DNA of 64,000 bases, from assembly GCA_965223355.1 (NCBI GenBank), contig CBDCWE010000003.1:3348001-3412000 (forward strand), written 5' to 3'. This DNA comes from Tectiglobus sp965223355 (GTDB lineage Bacteria; Pseudomonadota; Alphaproteobacteria; Rhizobiales; Hyphomicrobiaceae). The translations under genes and the position numbers were made by a program. Shown piece by piece: positions 1 to 8,810 of this stretch. Within the stretch, counting starts at the first letter, position 1; every line of letters begins with the position of its first letter. The notes under the pieces were generated by a model that was not told the origin of the DNA, searched no databases, and was given only the letters and a program-made list of their open reading frames with translations.

Positions 1-54
1 GCGAGCTGGGAACTCGACGGTGCCCGCGGCACGCATCGTTGGTGGTTCGCTTAA
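1..54 (+). CDS. C-terminal end of an upstream gene, possibly the ABC solute-binding protein
   Basis: Frame 1 is open from the window edge to a TAA at 52-54 and ends in the residues GTHRWWFA. Only 17 residues are visible. It lies upstream of two oligopeptide-type permeases on the same strand, where the family 5 solute-binding gene is usually found, so that identity is inferred from position only. The 200 bases between this stop and the proposed permease start at 256 show no convincing gene. Confidence 0.35.
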   Translation, partial: ASWELDGARGTHRWWFA

Positions 55-255
55 GGCCCGCGCCTGGCCGACGACTGAAAAGGCAGCGACGTACCAATCC
101 TGGCCGGCGCTGCCCTTTCCGCCCGGCCGTAGCCGTTCTACTGTCGATCGGGCGCAACGGTCGGCGACATGAATGTGATCGGCGGCTCATGCGCAAACGC
201 ATTTGACTTGGTCGCCGACGCGCCGCCAACGGAACAATCAAGCTGGATAGAGACC

Positions 256-1209
256 GTGAAAATCCTCGGGATCATTTTGAAACGCCTGGGTTTGGGGTTG
301 ATCACGCTGCTTGTGATCTCGATCCTCATCTTTGGTGCTGTTGAGTTGCTGCCTGGCGATATCGCGCAGGCGGTGTTGGGCCAGAGCGCCACGGAGGAAA
401 CCGTTACTGCTCTCAGGAAGGAACTCGGGCTCGATAAGCCGGCGCCCGTGCGCTATCTGGAATGGCTCTCAGGCGCCGTCGTCGGCGACTTCGGCAGTTC
501 CCTCATCAGCCAGAAACCGGTCGCCGAGGCTATCGGTCCACGGTTTCTGAACACGCTCTATCTGGCGCTCTATGCAGCCGCCATCGCCGTGCCGGTGGCA
601 ATCATTCTGGGCGTGGTCGTCGCGCTTTTGCGCAACACTCTGTTTGACCGGATCGCCAATATCCTAACGCTGACGTCGATTTCGTCGCCGGAGTTCTTCC
701 TGGGCTATATCCTGATACTCTATTTCTCGGTCAAGACCGGTTATTTTCCCGCGATCGTGCAGCTCAGCGATGGCATGTCATTCTTCGATTACCTCTATCG
801 GGCGTTTCTTCCGGCGCTGACGATGGTCTTGGTGGTCGTCGCGCACATGATGCGCATGACGCGAGCTTCGATCATCAACCTTCTCGCATCGCCCTACATC
901 GAGATGGCGCGATTGAAAGGCGCACCGGCCTGGAAAGTCATCGTCAACCACGCCCTGCCGAACGCTTGGGCGCCGATTATCAACGTCGTAGCTCTCAACC
1001 TTGCCTATCTGATCACCGGCGTCGTTCTGGTCGAGGTGGTGTTCGTCTATCCAGGCATTGGGCAACTACTTGTCGATAGTGTCTCGAAACGCGACTTCCC
1101 GGTTGTCCAGGCGTGCTGCCTGATCTTTGCAGCAACCTTTATCCTGTTGAATCTTGCAGCTGACGTCGGGGCAATTCTCACCAATCCGCGTCTGCGCCAT
1201 CCGAAGTGA
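256..1209 (+). CDS. ABC transporter permease, DppB/OppB family
   Basis: Inner-membrane permease of a peptide/nickel/opine-type (family 5) ABC importer. Numbered from GTG 256 it has about 317 residues. It has an N-terminal membrane helix, the periplasmic LPGD segment typical of DppB, several further helices, and a cytoplasmic EAA loop (IEMARLKGAPAWKV) that contacts the ATPase. The frame stays open back to ATG 169, but those 29 residues are polar and do not resemble the family, so GTG 256 at the start of the hydrophobic helix is preferred; this start is uncertain. It is followed after 10 bases by a second permease and then a fused ATPase, which points to one transcript. The substrate cannot be read from sequence. 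Confidence 0.9.
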   Translation: MKILGIILKRLGLGLITLLVISILIFGAVELLPGDIAQAVLGQSATEETVTALRKELGLDKPAPVRYLEWLSGAVVGDFGSSLISQKPVAEAIGPRFLNTLYLALYAAAIAVPVAIILGVVVALLRNTLFDRIANILTLTSISSPEFFLGYILILYFSVKTGYFPAIVQLSDGMSFFDYLYRAFLPALTMVLVVVAHMMRMTRASIINLLASPYIEMARLKGAPAWKVIVNHALPNAWAPIINVVALNLAYLITGVVLVEVVFVYPGIGQLLVDSVSKRDFPVVQACCLIFAATFILLNLAADVGAILTNPRLRHPK

Positions 1210-1219
1210 GGCCGCATCA

Positions 1220-2281
1220 ATGAACTACTTTGTCATCGGCTACTACGCGATGTTGATCGGCGCCTCATGTCTCGCCGCCTACTTTTCCAAGCGGCAACTG
1301 TTTTTGCTGTTGTTCACGCTGACACTTGCATCGTTCATCATGGGCATCGTTGGCGGCGAACGCGCGCTGTGGACGGTGACGATCATCGCCGGCATGATCG
1401 CGCTCGCCGCCGGCGTTGCCTATTCGTTCCGCGAGTTCCTTGTCGCGCTGACCTCCGGCGATCTCGAGAAGGAACTGCGCACGGCACCGCTGACGGCAAG
1501 CTTCGGGATGTTCGTGATCTTCACCTACGCGATCTTGGGGATCTTTGCGCCGGTGATCGCCCCGTTCACCGAAGCCGAGGTCATCGCGTCCGCATTCGCA
1601 CCGGCCGACGAAAAGATGTTGCTTGGTTCGGACCAACTCGGACGCGACATGTTCAGCCGTATCGTCTACGGCGCCCGCAATACCGTTGGTCTCGCCCTTG
1701 TTGCAACAATCCTGGCGTTTTTGATGGGCGCACTGGCCGGACTATACGCCGCTGTCACCGGTGGTTGGTTCGATCAGCTCATGGGCCGCATCGCCGACGT
1801 TATCATGTCGATACCGTCGCTGATATTTTCGCTGCTGCTGCTCAGCATCTTCGGCACCAATCTAACCGTGCTGGTGATCATCATTGCCATAATCTATTCG
1901 CCGCGCGTGTTCCGATTGACGCGAGCTGTGGCCGGCAATGTCGTCGTAATGGATTACATTGAGGCAGCCCGTTTGCGTGGCGAAGGCAAGTGGTATTTGA
2001 TCCGCAAAGAAATCCTGCCAAACTCGACAGCGCCGCTGGTTGCCGAATTCGGTCTCGAATTCTGCTTCGTGTTCTTGCTGATGGCAGGTTTGTCTTTCCT
2101 CGGCCTCGGCATCCAACCGCCGACCGCCGATTGGGGATCGATGGTTCGTGAGAATGCAACCCTGATTTCGTTTGGTGACATCACGCCACTTATACCCGCT
2201 GGAGCGATCGCATTGCTGACCGTCGCCGTCAATTTCGTGGTTGACTGGATGCTGGATCGCTCGTCAGGCCTGAAGGAGTAA
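1220..2281 (+). CDS. ABC transporter permease, DppC/OppC family, with an N-terminal membrane extension
   Basis: Second inner-membrane permease of the same importer, 353 residues from ATG 1220, ten bases after the stop of the first permease. An open frame reaches back to 1154, but that would overlap the upstream gene. The C-terminal two thirds are ordinary DppC: the DQLGRDMFSR motif, a pore-helix bundle and an EAA loop (YIEAARLRGEGKW). About 105 residues at the N terminus form roughly three extra hydrophobic segments before the usual first helix; DppC proteins are normally about 280-300 residues. The next gene starts 4 bases after the stop, so translation is probably coupled. Confidence 0.9.
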   Translation: MNYFVIGYYAMLIGASCLAAYFSKRQLFLLLFTLTLASFIMGIVGGERALWTVTIIAGMIALAAGVAYSFREFLVALTSGDLEKELRTAPLTASFGMFVIFTYAILGIFAPVIAPFTEAEVIASAFAPADEKMLLGSDQLGRDMFSRIVYGARNTVGLALVATILAFLMGALAGLYAAVTGGWFDQLMGRIADVIMSIPSLIFSLLLLSIFGTNLTVLVIIIAIIYSPRVFRLTRAVAGNVVVMDYIEAARLRGEGKWYLIRKEILPNSTAPLVAEFGLEFCFVFLLMAGLSFLGLGIQPPTADWGSMVRENATLISFGDITPLIPAGAIALLTVAVNFVVDWMLDRSSGLKE

Positions 2282-2285
2282 TAGC

Positions 2286-3935
2286 ATGGCGAAGGACAGA
2301 GACGTCCTCCTCAAGATCCGCGATTTGAAGATCGAGGGCTTTTCGGACGACAAGTGGGTCGAGATCGTCCATGGTGTGAACCTGACGCTACATCGCGGCG
2401 AGGTTATGGGGCTGATTGGCGAATCCGGGGCCGGCAAATCGACAATCGGACTTGCAGCCATGGGGTTCACACGCGATGGCTGCCGGATATCAGGCGGCTC
2501 TGTGGAATTCGATGGCATCGAGCTGACGACCACACCGCAATCGGATTTGCGTGCGCTCAGAGGTTCCCGCATTGCCTATGTCGCCCAGTCGGCGGCCGCA
2601 TCATTCAACCCGGCCCACAAGATCATCGACCAGCATACCGAGGCGCCTGTCCACTACCGCATCAAGAAGCGCCTCGAAAGCCAGGAAGATGCGATGGAGC
2701 TCTATGAGCGACTTCGCCTTCCCAATCCGCGCGAGATCGGCTTTCGATATCCGCACCAGGTCTCGGGCGGACAGCTCCAGCGCGCGATGACGGCGATGGC
2801 GATGGCATGCCGGCCGGATCTCATCATCTTCGATGAGCCAACGACCGCGCTTGACGTTACGACTCAGATCGAGGTTTTGGCGGCGATCCGCGACATCGTG
2901 GATCAGTTCAACACCGCTGCAATCTACATCACGCACGACTTGGCCGTCGTCGCCCAGATGGCCGACGTGATCAAGGTCCTGCTGAAGGGCGAAGAAGTCG
3001 AGGAGGCGGATACCAAATCGATGCTGGACAGCCCAAAGGAAGAGTACACACAGTCGCTTTGGGCGGTCCGCAGTTACCGTCGCGAACAAAAACACAGGCC
3101 CGGCGGCGACGCCGATCCGGTTGTGTCGCTTCAGAATGTCGATGCGGCCTACGGCAGCGTTCAGGTTCTCTATGACGTCTCGTTCGATATCTATGCCGGT
3201 ATGACCGTCGCGGTTGTTGGCGAGTCGGGTTCGGGCAAATCGACGGCCGCGCGCTGCATAACCGGTTTGCTGCCGCCGACATCGGGAAAGATTCTGTTCA
3301 ACGGCCAGGAGTTGCCGGCAAGTTATAGGCGCCGAACCCGAGACCAGCTCCGGCAGGCACAGATGATCTATCAGATGGCCGACACCGCGCTCAATCCGAA
3401 GGTGCGCATTAGCGAAATCATCGGCCGGCCGGCGCAGTTCTACCACGGCTTGCACGGCACCGCCCTAAAAAGCCGCGTCGACGAGCTGCTCGATATGATC
3501 GAGTTGGAGCCCTCGCAATACTACAACCGCTTTCCGCCGGAGCTGTCCGGAGGTCAAAAGCAACGCGTCGGAATTGCGCGCGCGCTCGCCGCCCAACCCA
3601 CCTTTATCATCTGCGACGAGGTCACCAGCGCGTTGGACCAACTGGTCGCCGAAGGGATCTTGCGCTTGCTCGACAATCTCCAGCGGGACTTGAACATCGC
3701 CTATATGTTCATCACCCATGATCTGGCAACAGTGCGCTCGATTGCCGATGAAGTCGTGGTCATGAAGGAGGGCAAGGTTGTCGAACAGGGTCCGAAGGAC
3801 GAAATGTTCAAGCCGCCGCACCACCCCTACACCGACCTGCTGTTGTCCTCGGTTCCGGAAATGGACCCCGATTGGCTGACAACGCTGCTTGAAGAGCGTG
3901 GCGTCGACGGCGTTGGCGAAGCCGCTCAGATCTGA
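2286..3935 (+). CDS. Fused double ATPase of an oligopeptide-type ABC importer (DppD-DppF-like)
   Basis: A 549-residue cytoplasmic protein carrying two complete nucleotide-binding domains in one chain, corresponding to DppD and DppF. Domain 1 has Walker A GESGAGKST (about 45-53), signature SGGQLQR and Walker B LIIFDEPTTALD. Domain 2 has Walker A GESGSGKST, signature LSGGQKQR and Walker B FIICDEVTSALD, in which Val replaces the usual Pro after the catalytic Glu. After domain 1 the proline-rich C-terminal segment of DppD is short. Such fusions are known in this family (for example GsiA and YejF). It completes the importer with the two permeases just upstream; the periplasmic binding protein is probably encoded before the window. 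Confidence 0.93.
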   Translation: MAKDRDVLLKIRDLKIEGFSDDKWVEIVHGVNLTLHRGEVMGLIGESGAGKSTIGLAAMGFTRDGCRISGGSVEFDGIELTTTPQSDLRALRGSRIAYVAQSAAASFNPAHKIIDQHTEAPVHYRIKKRLESQEDAMELYERLRLPNPREIGFRYPHQVSGGQLQRAMTAMAMACRPDLIIFDEPTTALDVTTQIEVLAAIRDIVDQFNTAAIYITHDLAVVAQMADVIKVLLKGEEVEEADTKSMLDSPKEEYTQSLWAVRSYRREQKHRPGGDADPVVSLQNVDAAYGSVQVLYDVSFDIYAGMTVAVVGESGSGKSTAARCITGLLPPTSGKILFNGQELPASYRRRTRDQLRQAQMIYQMADTALNPKVRISEIIGRPAQFYHGLHGTALKSRVDELLDMIELEPSQYYNRFPPELSGGQKQRVGIARALAAQPTFIICDEVTSALDQLVAEGILRLLDNLQRDLNIAYMFITHDLATVRSIADEVVVMKEGKVVEQGPKDEMFKPPHHPYTDLLLSSVPEMDPDWLTTLLEERGVDGVGEAAQI

Positions 3936-4148
3936 CTTGTCGGCGCCGCGATCTGTGCGTGGTCCGCGATACTGCTGTGCTCAAAAGACGGCCGACATCG
4001 CCGCATACGGCCCGCCCAAGCCGAACCTATAGCGCTGCGTCCGGGGCGCAAGGCCGCCAGCCGTGCAACGTTGTCGGCGACGTCTGCTGCGGGCCGCGAA
4101 CCGTCGTGGTCGCCATCGTGACAGACGCAGCACCATGGTTTCTGTGCC

Positions 4149-4167
4149 GGCCGGCTGGTTGCCGGCC
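4149..4167 (+). terminator. GC-rich hairpin after the importer operon
   Basis: A perfect 7-bp GC stem (GGCCGGC/GCCGGCC) with a 5-base loop lies about 210 bases after the ATPase stop. No T-run follows, so an intrinsic terminator is only possible. The rest of 3936-4189 shows no gene. Confidence 0.25.
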
Positions 4168-4189
4168 AGTTGCGGGCTGACGTCATAGG

Positions 4190-4695
4190 ATAACGTACGG
4201 TTTTTTCGCACAATTGAGAATTAGCAGGCGGTTCCGAATCGGGATCAGGTGGTGGTTGGCAAACCCCAACCATCAACCGAACCGGAGACCACCATGAACG
4301 AGGATAAGACGATTCCCGAAGCTGGCAACATGACACCAAACCAGCTTGGCAACGTTATCAAGATCGACGACGATCGCATCAAAGGCCATCTCGATCGCGT
4401 TGTGCGCGGCACGGTTGAGGAGACACTGAACAGTCTGCTTGATGCCGAAGCCGACCGGCTGTGCAATGCGGGCCGCTACGAACGCTCTGATCAACGCCGC
4501 GACAAGCGCGCCGGCCACTATGAACGCAAGCTGCACACCAAGGCCGGCGAGGTCAATCTCAAGGTGCCGAAGCTGCGCCGGCAAACGTTCGAGACGGCGA
4601 TCATCGAGCGCTACAAGCGGCGTGAGACGTCCGTCGAAGAGGCGCTAATTGAGATGTATTTGGCCGGCGTTTCGGTGCGCCGCGTCGAGGACATC
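4190..4695 (+). pseudogene. Truncated IS256-family transposase (copy 1, N-terminal part only)
   Basis: From ATG 4294 the reading frame encodes about 134 residues that closely match the N terminus of the intact transposase at 4804. Both share the EETLNSLLDAEADRL, GHYERKLHTKAGEV and MYLAGVSVRRVEDI blocks. The match stops at 4695, where the left end of the second copy begins; the frame then runs on into unrelated residues until 4758. The catalytic DDE part is absent. The left end near 4190-4215 has the TTTTTCGCAC core that reappears inverted near 6064-6073. The two copies differ at many positions, so this is a related element rather than a recent duplicate. Confidence 0.85.
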
Positions 4696-6080
4696 GATAA
4701 CGTAGGATTTCTTTCGCAAGAAAGATTTGAAGAGGCGGGCTCCGCGTCTCGGTCTTGAGTGGTTCGTGACCAAACGGATCAATCAAGTGAGAGGAACACC
4801 GCCATGACGGATCATAGCAAGAATATGGATTCGGAGAAGTCGGTTTCGAACGTTGTTAAGATCGACGAGGAGCGCATCAAGGGCCATCTCGATCGCATTG
4901 TTCGGGGCACCGTTGAAGAGACGCTGAACAGCCTGCTGGATGCCGAAGCCGATCGTCTCGTTGGTGCCGAACGTTACGCTCGTACAGATGAACGTCGCGA
5001 TTACCGCTCTGGGCATTACGAGCGCAAGCTGCATACGAAGGCTGGCGAGGTCACACTCAAGGTGCCGAAGTTACGCAAGCAGACGCTCGACACAGCCATC
5101 ATCGAGCGTTACCGGCGCCGGGAAAGCTCTGTCGAGGAAGCCCTCATGGAGATGTATCTAGCCGGTGTTTCGGTGCGCCGGGTCGAGGACATCACCGAGG
5201 CGCTTTGGGGCACGCGCGTGTCTCCATCAACAGTCTCCGAGCTCAATAAGAAGATCTACGTGCGCATTGATCAGTGGCGCAATGCGTCGATCGAAGGCGA
5301 ACACCCTTACGTTTATCTCGATGGTATCGTCATGAAGCGCACGTGGGCAGGAGAAGTACGCAACGTGTCACTGTTGGTTGCGATCGGCGTCAACGCCGAC
5401 GGCTATCGTGACATCCTCGGCATCTGCGAAGGCGCCAAAGAAGACAAGGCAGGTTGGTCAGCGTTTCTCAAGCACCTCAAAGAACGCGGCCTCAGAGGTG
5501 TCGAGCTGATCACATCGGATGCCTGCATGGGTCTGGCTGAAAGTGCCGCCGAGTTCTTCCCCGAAGCACGCTGGCAAAGGTGCACGGTTCACTTTTATCG
5601 TAACGTGTTCAGCCATGTGCCGGCGCCGAAGATCAGGGAGGTCGCTGATATGCTGAAGGCCATCCACGCAAGCGAGGACCTGGCTGCAGCTGAAGAAAAG
5701 GCTCAGCAAGTGGTATTGAAGCTGCGCGATCAGCGCATGAGCCGCGCCGCCGAGTTGGTGGAGGCATCGGTTGGCGAGACGCTGGCCTACTATGCGTTCC
5801 CCTCGGAGCACTGGCGCCGCATCAGAACCAACAATCCCCTTGAGCGCCTGATGAAGGAGATCCGCCGGCGCACCCGTGTGGTTGGCGCTTTCCCTGACGG
5901 CAAATCATGTCTCAATCTTGCAGCGGCCAGGCTCCGGCACGTGGCTGGAACGACCTGGTCGCAAAAGCGTTATCTCAACATGGAACTCTTGCACAAGGAG
6001 AAGTCATTGAACAATAGCCTAACCGCCTGAGACCAGCCCGCGGAGCACGCTCGAAAATCAAAAGTGCGAAAAATTCTGGA
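4696..6080 (+). mobile_element. IS256-family (mutator-type) insertion sequence, copy 2
   Basis: The left boundary is set by alignment: bases from about 4696 (ATAACGTAGG, then TTTCGCA) match the left end of copy 1 at about 4190. The right boundary is near 6080, where GTGCGAAAAA at about 6064 is the inverse of the left-end TTTTTCGCAC core. It contains one intact transposase gene. It sits inside, or has replaced the 3' part of, copy 1. Exact ends and target duplication could not be fixed by eye. Confidence 0.75.
4804..6030 (+). CDS. IS256-family transposase
   Basis: Complete 408-residue DDE transposase of the mutator/IS256 family, close to the family's usual length. The catalytic residues are visible as Asp in VYLDGIVMK, Asp in LITSDACMGL and Glu in NNPLERLMKEIRRR; the WQRCTVHFYRN block is also typical. 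ATG 4804 is preferred over the open frame to 4759 because AGAGGAAC lies just upstream and the same start is conserved in the truncated copy. It appears intact and possibly active. Confidence 0.93.
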   Translation: MTDHSKNMDSEKSVSNVVKIDEERIKGHLDRIVRGTVEETLNSLLDAEADRLVGAERYARTDERRDYRSGHYERKLHTKAGEVTLKVPKLRKQTLDTAIIERYRRRESSVEEALMEMYLAGVSVRRVEDITEALWGTRVSPSTVSELNKKIYVRIDQWRNASIEGEHPYVYLDGIVMKRTWAGEVRNVSLLVAIGVNADGYRDILGICEGAKEDKAGWSAFLKHLKERGLRGVELITSDACMGLAESAAEFFPEARWQRCTVHFYRNVFSHVPAPKIREVADMLKAIHASEDLAAAEEKAQQVVLKLRDQRMSRAAELVEASVGETLAYYAFPSEHWRRIRTNNPLERLMKEIRRRTRVVGAFPDGKSCLNLAAARLRHVAGTTWSQKRYLNMELLHKEKSLNNSLTA

Positions 6081-6827
6081 CATGGCGTAATCGCTCTATC
6101 GTGGCCACTCTCTGTTAACCGGCTAGACGAATTGATGGAGAGTAATGATGGACTATTACATCGGCTTGGATGTGTCGCTGGCCAAAACGGCGATTTCAGT
6201 TGTTGATCGAGATGGCGAGATTGTTTGGCGTGGACAGAGTCTAACGACGCCCGAAAGAATTGCATCAGCCATTTCGAGTTTCGAAATGGTTCATCGTATT
6301 GGTCTTGAAACCGGACCGTTGTCAACCTGGCTTACGTTAGAGTTGCGGCGGCTCAACCTTCCGGTCGTTTGTCTTGAAGCGCGCCATGCCCATGCGGCTC
6401 TATCGCTTCAGATCAACAAAACCGACAGCAATGACGCTGACGGTCTTGCTCAGATTGTCCGCACAGGTTGGTATCGTGAAGTCTCAGTTAAGAGCTATGC
6501 TACCCATCGAGTGCGAGCTCTCATTCGTATCAGGGCAAGTCTGGTGGATATGCGCCGCGATCTCAGCAATCAGATCAGAGGATTGTTCAAGACATTCGGC
6601 GTTGTCGTTGGTCCGGCAGGGGGTAACCTGTTCGACAAGCGGTGTCTTGAGTTGCTTGACGATAACCAGGATCTTGGCGATGTCATCATGCCTCTATTGC
6701 ATGTCTGGCGAACAATTGGAGAGCGGATTGGCAGCCTTGATGCCAGGTTGTCGTCGATCGCCCGGCAATCTGAGGTATGCCAGCGGTTTGAACCGCCCCG
6801 GGTTTCCCGGAGGCTGTTTAGTTTGAG

Positions 6828-7733
6828 TCAGGCGGCGATCTTCAGCTCCTCCAGGCTGGCGTAGTAGGTATCTTCTGCTTCGGCGGGTGGGATGTTGCCG
6901 ATCGATGAGAGCAGACGGCGGTTATTGAACCAGTCGACCCATTCAAGTGTCGCGTACTCGACTGCTTCAGGCGATCTCCATGGTCCACGCCGATGGATCA
7001 CTTCAGCTTTGTAAAGCCCGTTGATCGTCTCGGCCAGTGCATTGTCGAAGCTATCGCCAACACTGCCGACCGATGGCACCAGGCCGGCTTCCGCCAACCG
7101 CTCCGTGTATTTGATCGAGACGTATTGCACACCACGATCCGAATGGTGGACAAGGCCGCCGCCGACAACAGGTTTTCGATCATGCAAAGCCTGCTCCAGG
7201 GCATCGAGTACAAAGCCGGCATGTGCCGTCCGGCTGACGCGCCAGCCGACGATGCGGCGGGCATAGGCATCGATGATGAAGGCGACGTACACGAAGCCGG
7301 CCCAGGTGGAGACATAAGTAAAGTCTGACACCCACAGCACGTTGGGCCTCGGTGCCTTGAAGTGCCGGTTGACATGATCAAGCGGGCAGGGCGCCGATCT
7401 ATCCGGCACTGTCGTACGCACCTGCCTGCCACGGATCGCGCCTTGTAATCCCATGGCTTTCATGAGCCGCTCCACCGTGCAGCGCGCGATATCGAAGCCT
7501 TCGCGCTTGAGTTGGCGCCAGACTTTGCGCACGCCGTAGACACGAAAGTTCTCATCGAAAACCCTTTGGATCTCAGGCATCAGCACAGCGTCACGCTTAA
7601 GACGAGGCGGTGCCGTGTCAGGGTTGATGCGGCGGTGCGCATACGCGTGGTAGGTCGACGGGGCGATCTTGATGACACGGCAGATCGGCTCGACCCCGTA
7701 CGCAGACCGCTACTCATCGACAAAGCTGATCAT
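6828..7733 (-). pseudogene. IS3-family transposase OrfB with an early in-frame TAG stop
   Basis: The frame starts at ATG 7733 overlapping the orfA stop and reads MISFVDE, then TAG (7710-7712), then RSAYGVEPICRV and the whole catalytic domain to 6828. In relatives this position normally holds an amino acid in the block before YGVEPIC. The DDE residues are present: Asp in LWVSDFTYV, Asp in HHSDRGVQY and Glu in DNALAETINGLYK. Translation could restart at GTG 7586 and give a 252-residue product lacking the first part of OrfB. The TAG probably disables the fused transposase; a sequencing error cannot be excluded. Confidence 0.85.
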
Positions 7734-8068
7734 GTCTTGGACCGGCGGTCGAGCTCCGCCTGTGCAAAATACGCCGACGCCTTGCGCAGGATCTCGTTGG
7801 CCTGACGCAGCTCGCGGTTCTCCCGTTCAAGCTGTTTCAATCGCTCGCGCTCTTCGCTGGTTGGCCCGGGCTTTAGGCCTCGATCACGCTCGGCTTGGCG
7901 AACCCAGGTGGACAACGTTTGCGCCGCGCATCCGATTTTGGCTGCAATGGATTCGATCGCCGCCCATTGCGACGTATGCTCGCCGGTCTGATCGAAAACC
8001 ATCCGCACGGCGCGCTCACGCACCTCCAGCGAATACCTTGGCGATGTCTTTCTTGGATGATTCGTCAT
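7730..8068 (-). CDS. IS3-family transposase OrfA
   Basis: 112-residue OrfA with an N-terminal helix-turn-helix (YSLEVRERAVRMV onward, IGCAAQTLSTWVRQAE) and a leucine-zipper-like coiled coil (ERLKQLERENRELRQANEIL) used for dimerisation. The stop overlaps the ATG of orfB (ATGA at 7730-7733), the usual arrangement for producing an OrfAB fusion by -1 frameshifting. The gene itself is intact. Confidence 0.92.
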   Translation of the reverse strand: MTNHPRKTSPRYSLEVRERAVRMVFDQTGEHTSQWAAIESIAAKIGCAAQTLSTWVRQAERDRGLKPGPTSEERERLKQLERENRELRQANEILRKASAYFAQAELDRRSKT

Positions 8069-8511
8069 AGCTCCAGTCTCTCAAGAGTTGGAGCCTCCGA
8101 CAAACCCGGGGCGGTTCAGTTGATGACGGTGCCAGGTGTTGGGCTCATTACGGCTCTGTCTTTCATCGCGACGATCGAAGACCCTCATCGGTTCCGACGA
8201 TCGCGATCTGTTGGTGCTTACCTCGGGCTCACGCCGCGCCGGTATCAATCTGGCGAGTGTGATGTGACGGGTCACATCTCGAAATGCGGTGACGGCTTGA
8301 TGCGTAGCTATCTTTTTGAAGCTGCCAATGTTCTGCTGACCCGTGTCAAACGAAAATGCGCGCTGCAGGATTGGGCCATGCATCTGGCGAAAAGAAGCGG
8401 ACCCAAGAAGGCCAAGGTCGCGCTTGCCCGAAAACTCGCTGTTGTTCTTCACAGGATCTGGATCAGCCAGGAACCGTTCGACTGGAAACGCGAAAGTATA
8501 CCGGCATGACT

Positions 8512-8606
8512 AGATCATCGTGCTTTAGAGGCGAGCAACTTTCTGCCTTTATTCGGGATCGTTATTCGGGATCGTTCCGATTCCGAATAAAGGCAGGTTG
8601 CTCTAA
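8512..8606 (+). repeat. Dispersed palindromic repeat, copy A
   Basis: The arms GCGAGCAAC...CTGCCTTTATTCGG and its inverse CCGAATAAAGGCAG...GTTGCTC form a long imperfect hairpin. This copy has an internal duplication of TTATTCGGGATCG. Related copies lie at 25135, 27071 and 51059. The rest of 8607-8810 shows no gene. Confidence 0.85.
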
Positions 8607-8810
8607 GTTCACGTACAATCAAAGTCCCGTCTCTCTCGAGCATGCCAACGTGCTCGCGGCCGTCAAGGCCAAGCCTTCGGTTGCCGCTGAAGAAGCGGCA
8701 AGCCCTGACCGCCACTGTGCGCGATGGCGTCGCCGGTCTACCGTCGAGGCGGAAGAATGGGGTCGAGGCAGAAGAATGGCCTCTGGTGAGGCCAAACAAA
8801 AGAATAGGGC

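Larger units (their letters stand above)
6789..8118 (-). mobile_element. IS3-family insertion sequence inside the IS110 gene
   Basis: A 1330-bp element bounded by imperfect terminal inverted repeats: TGAACCGCCCCGGGTTT at 6789 and its inverse ending at 8118. The direct repeat GTT at 6786-6788 and 8119-8121 is the target-site duplication, 3 bp as is usual for IS3. It carries orfA and orfB on the minus strand. The near-perfect ends and the restorable host gene suggest a fairly recent insertion. Confidence 0.93.
6145..8509 (+). pseudogene. IS110-family transposase, interrupted by an IS3-family element
   Basis: The N-terminal half (6145-6788) has the DEDD-type domain: Asp in YIGLDVS, Glu in GLETGPLS and Asp in KTDSNDADGLA. 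The C-terminal half resumes at 8119 with the IS110 signature MTVPGVGLITA and ends at 8509. If the inserted element and one copy of the 3-bp duplication GTT are removed, the two halves join in frame as QRLMTVPGVG, giving a normal 343-residue transposase. The gene was therefore intact until the insertion. IS110 elements lack terminal inverted repeats, so the outer limits are not marked. Confidence 0.92.

Noticed and set aside
169..255. N-terminal extension of the first permease from ATG 169
   Set aside because: The 29 residues are polar and lack family resemblance, and the hydrophobic helix begins right after GTG 256.
2601..3455. Long minus-strand open frame opposite the fused ABC ATPase
   Set aside because: The plus-strand protein has both complete nucleotide-binding domains; the reverse frame is a GC-driven shadow.
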